64,000 nucleotides of DNA, taken from assembly GCA_026182355.1 (NCBI GenBank), contig JAPFBL010000363.1, positions 186,001-250,000 on the forward strand. The letters run 5' to 3'. This DNA comes from Hermatobates lingyangjiaoensis (taxonomy: Eukaryota > Arthropoda > Insecta > Hemiptera > Hermatobatidae). Of this stretch, positions 45,918 to 56,700 are shown in pieces (positions within the stretch are counted from its first letter, which is position 1; each line of letters starts with the position of its first letter). The notes under the pieces are model-generated. The model made no database searches, was not told the DNA's origin, and saw only the letters and a program-made list of their open reading frames with translations. The position numbers were made by a program, and so were the translations under genes.

Positions 45918-46028
45918 CAGTAATCCTCTCTATAACACGGTACTCTTATAAAGCGATTTCATATCCCTAAAACAATTCTTTTTCCTACAACACGGAACCA
46001 GTCTACCGTGTTATAGGCGATATTGCTA
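45918..46028. mobile_element. small Tc1/mariner (pogo-like) MITE
   Basis: Imperfect inverted ends (CAGTAATCCTCTC and TATAACACGGTA, with ACCGTGTTATAGG at the other end), each next to a TA dinucleotide. The CTATAAC/GTTATA pattern is typical of pogo/Tigger ends. About 111 bp, in the intron just upstream of visible exon 1. Confidence 0.55.
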
Positions 46029-46261
46029 TATACATGTCCATGTATGACACAAGTAATCCCATCGAGTTAGCTTTGTAACTCCACAACCAGGTAGATTATC
46101 CACAGATTCACCTTAAGTCAACGGCACTCTCATCTGACAAGAGGCACAGTAAATAAAGTCATTATGTCATTTCCACTATAAAAAAAAATGTGTCAGCTCT
46201 CCTTAACCCAATAAAATATGATTTCATATTGGAGTAAATAGAAAATGGAAAGTCTCCATAA

Positions 46262-46380
46262 AAACCAAAAGAAGTTTTTTTTTATTCGTGATCTTTGGAA
46301 GGTAAACATCGTCAGATTACCTGACGATGAACTCGAAGAGTTTTGAAACGCTTAGTTTGAATAAAAAAACTTCTTTTGTG
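46262..46380. repeat. small palindrome with hammerhead-like core
   Basis: CATCGTCAG (46307-46315) mirrors CTGACGATG (46321-46329), and AAAAGAAG..TTTATTC mirrors GAATAAAAAAACTTCTTTT. Plus strand: CTGACGA, stem II AACTC/GAGTT, GAAA at 46345-46348, but then CGC instead of NUH. Probably a decayed PLE end. Confidence 0.5.
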
Positions 46381-46389
46381 TGTAGACTT

Positions 46390-47735
46390 TGTATTATCCA
46401 TTTATCCCATAAAAGTAAATATCACACTATTATGGATTGCACAACTAATGAGTAAAATATGTTTTGCGAATCGGCCTCACTGAGCGCGTAGTTTGTATTT
46501 GTGTATTTAAATATGTGCGAGAGTTTGAGGGAAGGATTTTTAAAAAACAATATTAGCTATACTCATTAAATTTCATATTTAATTTCTTGCTATCTTTAGC
46601 ATAAAATACAAAGCATAGTACCGATTAACCCTTTTTCTGAAAGAACTTCATACAACAAAAATTTTTTTTATTTACTAAAAAAATCTGCCTACACCTTGTT
46701 TATTAATACCTCTTTGATTATAGATTTTACGTTGAGATTTAAATGCACAGCATGTGAGGACCACAGGAATTGTCCTTTAAGGTCAAAAGTTTAAAAAACT
46801 TTTTTTGAGTGGTTTTAATCGATAAGTTTTAAAGACTCTTGTTTGAATTGAAAAGGTGATTAAACACATGAATAATATGAAATTAATCAACATTGATTAA
46901 ACCGAGAAAGAGAAAGAGAGAGCGGGAGAGATCGATACATATGGTAGTATGAGTGTGACAGAGCAAGTATGGTGCTCATACCAAGTGCTTCTACTCGTAT
47001 TATTTGAAGACAGCCAACGCCAATTATTTCGATATTTCTCGTCAACATTTACTGGCTTAATTTCATGCCATGAACGTTTTTCGTATGCTCATTAAGAGTC
47101 CATGATTAATTTAAAACCACTCAAAAATATTTAGGAGCCCAAGGTGCATTATAAGTCTCCTCGATAACGATGACGTCTTCGAACCAATGTAGTTAAAGAC
47201 CTGTATCACTTTAAAATCACCATAGCCTAATTGTAACATTCTCTTAACAGAGTAATACTAATTTCGATTGCGATATAGTTTTTTTTTATAATTATTTATC
47301 TTTACTTTATATTGATGAAAAATTCATAGTATTAGTAAGTATATTATAATACCCTGAAGATGGCCAATGGTAACAGAAGCGTTGGTAAATTATAAAAAAG
47401 TTATTTAAGTAAATAGTTGTTAATAATGACAAACCAGTTAGAAATAAAGAAGGTAATTATACTTTCTTTATTTCTAACAATACCTCCTCTATGAATTCTT
47501 ACTTTCTTTCAACTTTTTTATTTTTATACCTTTCCTTCTTCTTTATTAAACTTTTATCCTTTATTTATTTTAATCATTATTAATCTATTTATTCTATTGA
47601 CCTTTTAACTCTTTTATTTTAACTGCTTTGTTTCTTGTTCTATTTTAATCTTTTCTCTTCTATTTATTTCAAACTTTATTAATTCATTTAATCTATCAAT
47701 CTATTTATACTATTGACTACCTCATTGATTTTGTA
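46390..47735. other. sequence without recognised gene
   Basis: AT-rich. No further transporter exon could be identified here on the minus strand. Confidence 0.4.
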
Positions 47736-47739
47736 TAAC

Positions 47740-47889
47740 ATGTCATTTGGCCAGGTTCTTTTCAAGTTGAATCCTGTTGGCAGGAAGTTAGTTCGTAGAA
47801 TCGAATCTCTCAGTCTGAAGATCGTTAATGCTGAGACTACGGTTCACTTTAATGATACATGTTTAAGAAGATCTGCTGCCTATTTATAG

Positions 47890-47890
<1 letters not shown>
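47740..47890 (+). pseudogene. PLE ORF N-terminus
   Basis: MSFGQVLFKLNPVGRKLVRR, then a IVNAETTVHFNDTCL segment and a frameshift, ending at AGCAATATATAT, where (AT)n begins (47891-47938). Confidence 0.7.
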
Positions 47891-47945
<55 letters not shown>

Positions 47946-48592
47946 TCGTATATTTGGGGAACAGTCCTTCATTTATACATGTGAGATTAAATTTTCTGCC
48001 CACTTTTGTCTTAATTAGTTTTTTGGATTTCTTTTCCAAATCTCGAAGTCTTACTTTAATTTCTTTGGGAACTAGGTGTAATAACTCACCATATGTTTTG
48101 TTGTCCATTTTTTTATTTTTACCGACGTTTCGGTCTTCTTCGACCATCTACTGGGTGATTTTAGAACACATACTATTTTAACAAATTTAACATTTTTAAC
48201 AAAAACTAAATTTTAACGCTCGACTAACAAAATAAAAATGTAAACAATTAAACTGGCAGGTTGCAATTCCTGTTACACACAGACAGGTGTGTCTTCAGTT
48301 TCTTCATTCCTTGTTGAATTTCCTATATGTAGAGGTTGGAATTGTCCCATGTGCAACTTCAATATGTTTGCAAAACTTGCAGTTTGATTATTGATACTGG
48401 GTCTCTTTTCCAAAATATTCAGGGCCTCTACAATACCTAATCTGCTGTGATCGCGTTCTTGATATAGTATTTCGGTATTGTTTGTAAGCATTTCCCTGGT
48501 CAGCTTCACTTTATGTAACCTTTCTGTGTGGTCCTTAGGTCCTCCTGCAGCTAGGTGCATCGTGAGGCGTCTGGATAAAGTTGTGGTTGTTG

Positions 48593-49000
48593 AAACCACA
48601 ATTGCAGCGCACCAATGTAGTGTATAGATATCACTGCAAAATAGGAGACTGCGAACTCCTAAACTCCACTTACATTGGTGCAACAACCACAACTTTATCC
48701 AGACGCCTCACGATGCACCTAGCTGCAGGAGGACCTAAGGACCACACAGAAAGGTTACATAAAGTGAAGCTGACCAGGGAAATGCTTACAAACAATACCG
48801 AAATACTATATCAAGAACGCGATCACAGCAGATTAGGTATTGTAGAGGCCCTGAATATTTTGGAAAAGAGACCCAGTATCAATAATCAAACTGCAAGTTT
48901 TGCAAACATATTGAAGTTGCACATGGGACAATTCCAACCTCTACATATAGGAAATTCAACAAGGAATGAAGAAACTGAAGACACACCTGTCTGTGTGTAA
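48593..49000 (+). pseudogene. PLE GIY-YIG endonuclease end (right arm)
   Basis: Open frame ending at 49000, starting in the spacer: VVYRYHCKIGDCELL, STYIGATTTTLSRRLTMHL, then EILYQERDHSRLGIVEAL. The YIG motif, Arg and the Glu of VEAL are kept. No RT domain precedes it. The left arm has the same sequence on the minus strand (about 48592-48273), lacking the first YRYHC part. Confidence 0.8.
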
Positions 49001-49116
49001 CAGGAATTGCAACCTGCCAGTTTAATTGTTTACATTTTTATTTTGTTAGTCGAGCGTTAAAATTTAGTTTTTGTTAAAAATGTTAAATTTGTTAAAATAG
49101 TATGTGTTCTAAAATC

Positions 49117-49152
49117 ACCCAGTAGATGGTCGAAGAAGACCGAAACGTCGGT
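49117..49152 (+). ncRNA. decayed hammerhead-like motif within the PLE module
   Basis: Stem I ACC/GGT and stem II GGTC/GACC are kept, followed by GAAA and CGTC, but the core reads CAGTAGA instead of CTGANGA. Paired regions intact and core changed suggest loss of activity. A mirrored copy lies at about 48121-48156 (minus). Confidence 0.45.
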
Positions 49153-49289
49153 AAAAATAAAAAAATGGACAACAAAACATATGGTGAGTTATTACACCTA
49201 GTTCCCAAAGAAATTAAAGTAAGACTTCGAGATTTGGAAAAGAAATCCAAAAAACTAATTAAGACAAAAGTGGGCAGAAAATTTAATCT

Positions 49290-49324
<35 letters not shown>

Positions 49325-49325
<1 letters not shown>

Positions 49326-49470
49326 CATTAATATTTAAGCAGCATCAGAATTGACGACCTTTATGTCGGTGTGGATAAGTCTGGGCTGATCAGTCAAATA
49401 AAGAATTCTCAAATTAATAAAACAGAAGCTTCCTATCTTCGTTAACCATTTTCAGGTAAAAATATAAATA
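49325..49470 (-). repeat. diverged PLE pseudo-LTR
   Basis: Minus strand: ACCTGAAAATGG..GGAAGCTTCTG (hairpin remnant), then codons giving KVVNSDAA, similar to KVVNAEAA of other copies, just before the (AT)n at 49291-49321. Confidence 0.4.
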
Positions 49471-50865
49471 ACTAATATATGTATGTAAATAATATGTATG
49501 TAAATAAACTGCTGAAAAACAATCGAACGAAAGAGGAATAAATAAAAGCAGAGTATTGTTGTAGTCAAGATTCAAAACACGCTCCGATACAGGAGGTCAG
49601 TAGACCATTGTTCTGGTTGTCCATGTCCTATCAGCTATTTGGTATCGTTAATGATTTTGAAGGAACTTTTAAAAGCTCAATGACAGGGAATAATACGTAC
49701 CGAGTTTGATTGAATATTCATCGAGAACTGATTATCTTTAATATACAAAGCTTTAAAGAATCTGTAGGTGGCTAGTACATTCTGGAATATCAACATAATT
49801 GTCTCCTTAGCTAACAATCTCTAATAAGAATAGTAATTATGTATTTCTCTCATATGGTTATGGGAGCGCCCTCTGTTATTGCAAAAATTGGAAGTACATC
49901 ACCCAGATGAGAGAGATATCATCAACCTGTGATCTTCAGTATTGAAGGCAAGCACGCTACCATATCACAATTAAATTATCCAAACTAAATATACTGAGAG
50001 AGAAATAGATGATAGAGCAAGAAAGACAACTCAGGCAAACTGAGTTGTTCCATTTTACTTTGGAAAATACTAAGTACTAATAGCATCAATACTACTACTG
50101 TGATAGAACTAGCATACCCCAACAAATCTCTATAAAAAGGGTTCTCAGACCCCCTTGGCCCATTCACCCCTGTCACCATTTCTGACAATGTCATTCTCCT
50201 ACCCTATCTTCTTTCCAAGGTATTATATACACTTTGACAACTTTACATTGATTATGTTTATAACAGAATTTTACAAATTAAATGCTTGTTACAATTATTG
50301 ATGGATTTATAAAATATTAATTCCCTCAAATTATTCAATTTACAATTAAGAAATCAAAACCTATAATGGCTTTCTTCACTCTGCAAACTTACTGTGGTTA
50401 TAATTCTCCCTCAGGAAACCCAATATCTACCCCTGGGGGTGAATTTAACCCCTTTTGACGACTCCTGCTCTACTGTTTATAATTGAGTAAATGAAATCGT
50501 GTTACATCTCACACCAGAATTATTTTGGCTGCTTACTGTAAAGTAAATAAATATGAAAAATATACTTTGAAGGTTTACAAGATTTGAGGTTTCCTGAATA
50601 TATTTTTCATTATGTCTGCCTCTAAGTGGATGTCCATCAAAAACATTTAAAGACATCATAAGTCACACTATTAGAAAAGTCGTAAAGATATTTGATAATT
50701 GCAGAATCCTTGAGGTTCTAAAAAACCTTAATGTATTTTGTAGTTTCAGGTGGTAAGAGAGGTTCTTAATATCAAAATGGTCATCAATTAGAACCCGCTT
50801 TTCTCGTGGTTTTAGATTAAGTGAAATTATAGCAGCTGTACCACAAGAGAACATACACACAGGTC
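49471..50865. other. sequence without recognised gene
   Basis: Nothing recognised on either strand. 50130-50215 is somewhat GC-richer. Confidence 0.4.
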
Positions 50866-50867
50866 AA

Positions 50868-51140
50868 AGATTGGCTTTTTGTAATACCACATAATAAATA
50901 TTCTACATTAGAACATAAATTTTGCCTATCGCAAGTGGATTTAGATTAGGAATATTTAACAAGTGCTTCTTATCGTCCAGGCTCGAGACCGACGGCTTAG
51001 CATCCTCTCCGACAGACGACGTGCACAGATATTTTCTTCACCTCCAGCATGAATAAGTTGAGGGCTAGAATGAGTATCAAACCCCGGTTCTAGGAGTCCA
51101 GGGTCAAGCACATAAACCATTCCGGCTAACTTGGCTCTTC
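50868..51140 (-). repeat. tRNA-headed SINE (minus)
   Basis: Reversed head (CTAGAATGAGTATCAAACCCCGG near 51066) and body (CCAGGCTCGAGACCGACGGCTTAG, TTAACAAGTGC). Confidence 0.65.
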
Positions 51141-51691
51141 TAGTGTTTTAACAAACGTTAACTGTCGTATTTCCTTAATATGAATATTAAATGATAAATA
51201 AATCATAAAATTCGTATATTGGAAGAGGAAAATACTACAATAATCATGACATTTGTTCATTTATATCTCCAAGAACTCGTTGCTGCAATAAAAAGACAGT
51301 AAAGGAAATAGCGTAATGAGGAAAAGGGACCTGATATGCAGACTTAAACTGAGGAATTGATATAACATATACGATTTGTAAAGTATATAATAAACAAGAC
51401 CGGTCTTTCCTTATAATTACTGACATAATATAAGGAAGTATTAATAGGTATCAATGGAAGAGGTGATAGCAAACCCATACATAAAAATTGAAACCTCCCT
51501 TCCAATTGAATTTCAACTTAGCAATGTTATGTTTATTAATTTGTATTAGTTATATATTAAGTGATCATAGTTTTAAATTCGGTACCTAAAATTATTAGTT
51601 TTAGTGTTATGAGCTTCGACCTGTTGATGAGCTTCTTTTCATGTTTATAAAAATAAATTAAAAAAAAAATATTTTTATCATATGGGGAAAA

Positions 51692-51862
51692 AATTAACAA
51701 TATGACATGGGAAAAAAGACTAAGATATTTCAACCGTAACGACCGGTCTTTGTCAGAGTCAAAAACCCAAACTTAGTTGCTGGTTAAAACAAACCACTTG
51801 TTACGATTGAAAAATCTTAGTCTTCTTTCCCATGTCATACTGTGGTTTGAGCATTGATTATT
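51692..51862. repeat. family C inverted dimer
   Basis: ACATGGGAAAAAAGACTAAG and CTTAGTCTTCTTTCCCATGT mirror each other around AAACCCAAAC..GGTTAAAAC. Followed by (AT)n at 51901-51951. Confidence 0.65.
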
Positions 51863-51896
51863 TTACGTGTTATTTTATGTGTTATGTGAAATCTTG

Positions 51897-51951
<55 letters not shown>

Positions 51952-51957
<6 letters not shown>

Positions 51958-52035
51958 GTTAAATAACGCCCCATATTTGGCTTGTATCTGTTTCTTACAC
52001 AATTTCTCCAGTTTCCGGAATTCCTTCCTGAACAA
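51952..52035 (-). pseudogene. PLE ORF N-terminal piece, inverted
   Basis: The minus strand encodes FRKEFRKLEKLCKKQIQAKYG then ALFNYI before the (AT)n. It is fused head to head with the RT ORF that follows. The first about 21 codons of the plus open frame at 51977 are this piece read backwards. Confidence 0.65.
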
Positions 52036-52039
52036 ACAA

Positions 52040-53083
52040 AAATATGGTTTACCGATGGGATCTCCGGTCTCTCCGATACTTGCTAATATTGTAATGCTGG
52101 AATTATTAAAGGAAAGCCTTAAAAAACTTGGAGCAAGTGTAAAATTTCTAAAATTATATGTAGATGATTTGTTCTTAATAATTAAAAAAGGAGAAGAACA
52201 GCATGTTTTAAATACGTTCAATTTATTTCATCCTCGTTTAAGATTCACATGTGAAGAAGAAAAATATGGGAGTATTTCGTTTTTGGATATGAAAATTATA
52301 CGAGGGAATAACGGAAATATACTAACAGATTGGTATAGTAAACCAACCAATTCAGGGAGAATATTGAATTATTATTCATCACATGCTGTAAGTCAAAAAT
52401 TGAATTGTGTAAAAAACTTAATAAAAAAGCTGATAGATATTAGCAGCCCGTGTTTTTTAAAGGAAAATAAGAAAAAGGTGAAATTCCTGTTGGAAAAAAA
52501 CTCTTACCCAGGAAATCTAATAGAACGCATTTGCAGAAAGTATTTAAGAGAACAGACGGAACACATGGAAAGAACTACTGATAACCATCAAATGATGAAT
52601 AAAAGATATTTCAAATTCCCATTTATTGAAGGGCTATCACAAAATATTCAAAAACTGTTAAAAAGGAACTTACCAGAAATCAATTTAGCATATTATAATA
52701 AACAAGAAGTAAAATTATTATTTTCTAATTTAAAAGACAAGATACCAAAAGATTTAGAAAGTAATATTATTTATTCTATAAAATGTATAGAATGTAATAA
52801 GAAGTATTTTAGTGAAACCAGTAGATTGTTAAAAGAAAGGATATATCAACATAAATACTCTGTTAGAACAAAAAAGATTAATGCCACAGCATTAGCATAT
52901 CATTCAATAAATGAAGGACATACATTTGACTTTGATGGAACAACCGTTATGAGTAAAGAACAGGACGAACATAGAAGAAGAACCCTTGAAATGCTATTCA
53001 TTAAAAAAGATCAAAATTGTATTAATCATAGAAACGATATAGCGAATTTAAATAGTGTTTATGCTAGTATTTTGAATACCTAA
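52040..53083 (+). pseudogene. Penelope-like element ORF: RT palm, connector, GIY-YIG endonuclease
   Basis: Roughly 348 open codons. GLPMGSPVSPILANI (RT motif 4 region) opens the fragment, YVDD at 52157-52168 is the catalytic pair, and ISFLDMKI and WYSKPTNSGR follow. After the connector comes GIY-YIG: IIYSIKCIECNKKYFSETSR, LKERIYQHK, HSINEGHTF and RRTLEMLFI. Arg and Glu of the nuclease are present, but the usual YIG reads YFS. The 5' half of the RT is missing, replaced by an inverted N-terminal piece. PLEs are retroelements of the Penelope/GIY-YIG type that use target-primed reverse transcription; this copy is 5'-truncated and not mobile alone. Confidence 0.9.
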
Positions 53084-53510
53084 CAGATTTAGTGAAATTT
53101 TGTTCAATAGTTACCTGCTTATCAGCTGTACAGAGTCGGTTATTAACGGTTTTCATTGAATAGTTTAAGAGTCATTACTAGTTCAGAAATGAGAATGTAA
53201 TAGTTCCTTCAATTGCCAATACTCCTACTTATGTAAGTACATTGTAAAAAAACTTTGTTTTTATAGTTAGACTCCATCTTTTTCTCTTTTTTATTATTCT
53301 GTCATTGTTATCCTAATACTGAAGATTGTATTTAATTTTCATAGTGTACTTCTTTTGTTTGTGTTTTAAAAATGTACGTATTAAAATTCTTGTTTTGCTC
53401 TGTTTGTAGGCCTATGAAAAAGATTTTGAATAAAATCGAAACGTCGGCAATGAGAGTTTGAATTAAAAAGTGGAAGAAACTGACCGCATCCCGATCAATC
53501 ATTTTTTAGT

Positions 53511-53546
<36 letters not shown>
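53084..53546 (+). mobile_element. 3' end of the same PLE (UTR, family B hairpin, (AT)n)
   Basis: After the stop: an AT-rich UTR, then TAGGCCTATGAAAAAG..GATTTT/AAAATC stem and GAAACGTCGGC near 53407-53453, then GAGAGTTTGAATT and (AT)n at 53514-53546. This proves that family B ends belong to PLEs. Confidence 0.75.
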
Positions 53547-53549
<3 letters not shown>

Positions 53550-53660
53550 GATAAAAGTATCGACCGTGGAATAGAAACAAAACTAAAGTTTATCGCCACT
53601 CGGTCGGAAATTTAAACCTGACGAACTGACCGAGTCCCGATAAAATTTAGTTTTGTATAT
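53547..53660. repeat. family B mini-palindrome
   Basis: ACTAAAGTTTATCG..ACTCGGTC mirrors GACCGAGTCCCGATAAA. (AT)n on both sides. Confidence 0.6.
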
Positions 53661-53669
53661 ATATATATA

Positions 53670-53801
53670 TAATGATCTAACCACAAGATTGAGTTTCTGA
53701 CTCTGACGAAGACCGCTTGTTACGGTTGAAAGATCTTAGTCTTGTTTTCTCATTTCACATTGTGGTTTGATCATTGATTGTTATTTCACGTGTTTATGTG
53801 A

Positions 53802-53815
<14 letters not shown>
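53670..53815 (+). repeat. family C end, single copy
   Basis: Runs from (AT)n through the hairpin to TTGATTGTTATTTCACGTG and (ATCT)n/(AT)n. Best preserved family C copy. Confidence 0.65.
53700..53745 (+). ncRNA. hammerhead-ribozyme-like motif, family C
   Basis: CTGACGA 53703-53709; two spacer bases; stem II ACCG (53712-53715) with CGGT (53723-53726); GAAA 53728-53731; stem III AGA/TCT around TCTTAG; then T, so the cleavage triplet is CTT. Stem I is weak. Confidence 0.5.
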
Positions 53816-53832
<17 letters not shown>

Positions 53833-53838
53833 ATATAT

Positions 53839-54430
53839 TGAATTGAAATGTGCAGCAGCCTCTGCATTGACAACCTTTTTACTGATAGCCTCTATTTTTC
53901 GTACATCGTCCTTTGCTCTAGAGGTAATTTCCATAAATAATTGGCCAGAGACATGTAGACACACAAGGTAAACAACTGATAAAACTAAATGACTATATTG
54001 AAAACACGATACACTAAAAAATCACAAGCTTTCGACCATACATTGGTCATCTTCAGGTTTAAAATATGTTAAAACTATGTATAATATTAATAACAAATAA
54101 TAAATGAATCTTTAACACTAAACTAAACAGGTGTAACAAAAATATAACGGGAGAGAAAAAGTACATGAAAGTAAGACAAACAAAAAGGAAGAAGGTTATA
54201 GTAGGGTTGTAACAACATTTAGGTCGGACCCTCAATTTTTTTATCAGTTGTTTACCTTGTGTGTCTACATGTCTCTGGCAAATTATTTATGGAAATTACC
54301 TCTAGAGCAAAGGACGATTGTACGAAAAATAGAGGCTATCAGTAAAAAGGTTGTCAGTGCAGAGGCTGCTGCACATTTCAATTCAATCTGTATCCAAGAA
54401 GACCTGCTGCCCACTTATACTAATATATAT
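53839..54430. mobile_element. PLE pseudo-LTR with inverted N-terminal duplication
   Basis: The minus strand from about 54237 carries UTR, a hammerhead-like motif (54059-54023), an ATG at 53954 and the ORF N-terminus, ending in (AT)n at 53840. The ORF part is repeated inverted at 54239-54426 on the plus strand (ATG 54269: MSLANYLWKLPLEQRTIVRK ... LLPTYTNIY), again ending in (AT)n. Confidence 0.8.
54023..54059 (-). ncRNA. hammerhead-ribozyme-like motif
   Basis: Minus strand: CTGAAGA (54056-54050), one extra T, stem II GACC/GGTC (54048-54045 and 54037-54034), GAAA (54033-54030), GCTT, GTG. Stem I has two pairs. Same layout as at 34484 and 16844. Confidence 0.6.
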
Positions 54431-54540
54431 ATATATATATATAATTACATTGATTCTCTGTGCCGTGATTTTTTGTTGAAGAACACTTGTTTTGGTTGTT
54501 TTGATTTTTTACGGTGATATTGGCGTCAATATATGTATAC

Positions 54541-54640
54541 ATCAACGTTCAAACCTCAATAAGAAATGAGAAAAAAGGCTGATCTGTTAACCGTAACAAG
54601 TAGTCTTCGTGAGAGTCAAATCCCAACTGACTTTGTATAT
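54541..54640 (-). repeat. family C end (minus), before (AT)n
   Basis: AACGTTCAAACCTCAATAAGAAATG, CCGTAACAAGTAGTCTTCG. Then (AT)n at 54635-54657. Confidence 0.5.
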
Positions 54641-54658
54641 ATATATATATATATATAC

Positions 54659-54798
54659 CAATTAAAATAAGCAGTGACACATAAACTGAAACACAACAAA
54701 GACTCACTTTTCAATATTTCGACCGCCATGACGGTCGAAATATTGAAAAGTGAGTCTTTGTTGTGTTTCAGTTTATGTGTCACTGCTTATTTTAATTG
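54659..54798. repeat. perfect 140-bp palindrome (family E)
   Basis: 54659-54728 mirrors 54729-54798 around GACCGCCATGACGGTC with essentially no spacer. Contains GGTCGAAATATTGAAAAGTG, the 3' half of a family E hairpin, on both strands. Confidence 0.85.
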
Positions 54799-54833
54799 TT
54801 ATCTGTCCTGCCGGACCGTTTTTCGTTTATCAT

Positions 54834-54836
<3 letters not shown>

Positions 54837-54886
<50 letters not shown>

Positions 54887-54887
54887 A

Positions 54888-54956
<69 letters not shown>
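54837..54956. repeat. (AT)n and (GA)n compound microsatellite
   Basis: AT runs at 54837-54882 and 54896-54927, then GAGAGA to 54954. Open frames across it are artefacts. Confidence 0.95.
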
Positions 54957-54959
<3 letters not shown>

Positions 54960-56630
54960 TAACCTGAACCATCATGTCTCGATATATTCTTCCAAAACAA
55001 GGTCGAAGGTGGTGCAGTCAAGGTGATTCACGTTACATCTAAAATTACTGTTAACCTTCAATATAGAACAGTAACACTATCTTATGAATGCTAACTGAGC
55101 ATCATTAGCCAATGGCATTTCTTTGATCTTATGTCATTGGCTCGTAGGTGTATTGAAATACATAAGCTATATAAGGAATATAATTATAACAAAGCTCTTA
55201 ATTGAAAACAATTTTAAATACACTTTTGTTGTAAATCTATCTTTATTTTCTTGAAGATCATAATCCTTTTACTACACAAAGTCTTTTTTTATTTCGTAAC
55301 ATTAATGAATACTTACTTTGCTAATAACAATCAATTATACTTAATAGCAGTGGTAATTACAATCAAACAAGTTTGTGTCAGAAGCAGTTAAGGAAACTGT
55401 AAAATTAAGCATGGAACTATACTAGATGTTAATTGCTTAATATTAATAACTCATAAAGGCAAAAATGAAAATAAATAATTAAGATTTTACTTCATTGTGT
55501 TTGGAACTGATTTATATATTTTTTTATTTAGAAAAAAACATAAGTGAAGAAATGAAAAAAATAACAAACAAATATTATTAACAAATAGTTTTGATTTGGC
55601 AAAATAACGGAAATCAATTTAACCTTACTCACAAATATGGTTAAGTAATTGTTTAGAGTTACAAAATGAATGTGGTGAGGTGAAAAACCAATGTTATAAC
55701 CACAATGTCCTTCAAATTGAAAAAAAAAATACCTTTTCAACAGACGTCCTGCATATTTGGTTTCATAAATTCTTTTATGGTTTCGTAAACTGATGGCTAT
55801 AAGAATAATATTTCAAAATGTTGATTTAATTCAAATCATTTGGCAACGATTTTAAAATGTAAGACATTGTGTCATTTCTTTGTATATAAGTAGTAGTTAT
55901 TTTTATCAGATTATTGTATATCAATAAAAAAATCCCCTAATTGAAAGAAAAATAATGTAATCCATATACAAGCAAAAATAATCATAGCATATTCATAAAA
56001 TATTAGGACGATTGATAGCACTCGTGTCTAAAATTATATTTAAATGCCGCCCAGTCAAATTGTTGGTAAAAATCAATATTTAAACCTGAGTAAGAAAACA
56101 AGAAAAATGATTAAAATATGTATATATTTTGTATGGATATGTTTATGTATATAGAAGAACCCTGATTAAGTGTAATTTTGAAAAACTAATCAATATAAGT
56201 CAGGGGCTATTTAAATTAGATGAATTTTTAATTCAAGGGATAGTTAAGCAAATTTATGAGTATCTTTGGACATGAACACCGACCAGACTGTTGATTCAAA
56301 TAATATAGATAAATATTTTTTTCTTTTTTTTTCCTTTCTTCTCTTTTAATTATTATTGAATTATAATTCTATTTCTTACTGTTGGACTTGCTTTGTTTCA
56401 TTTTATAGGGTATTCTTCTTATCAAGCTATATTGTCATATTGAGTTTCCAGTTGTTTTGTTACCTTCCTTCTCCATTACTTTTATGTTAGCTTCTCAGTT
56501 TTTACTTTGTTTGCTCTCTGATGACATACTTTGAAAGGCCTCACAGCATTTATTTCTATTGTTTTCCTTTTTCCATTGTGGTTTAAACTTCATTGATTGC
56601 ATCATGTGTGTATTTATTGTAATTTTTCTG
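54960..56630. other. sequence without recognised gene
   Basis: AT-rich. No exon or repeat family identified on either strand. Confidence 0.4.
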
Positions 56631-56654
56631 CATGGAAATACGGCATAACATTCA

Positions 56655-56657
<3 letters not shown>

Positions 56658-56700
<43 letters not shown>

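Larger units (their letters stand above)
47900..49320. mobile_element. PLE 3' module as a 614-bp-arm palindrome
   Basis: Arms 47979-48592 and 48681-49294 mirror each other with an 88-bp spacer; the long frames of both arms encode identical residues. Read outward from the centre, each arm holds the GIY-YIG end of a PLE ORF, its stop, a 3'UTR, a hammerhead-like hairpin and a new ORF start (MDNKTYGELLHLV) that breaks off in (AT)n. The left end carries about 40 bases more (INEGLFPKYT). Confidence 0.85.

Noticed and set aside
48273..48692. Separate 139-codon minus gene
   Set aside because: Mirror arm of the PLE palindrome; its first residues come from the spacer read backwards.
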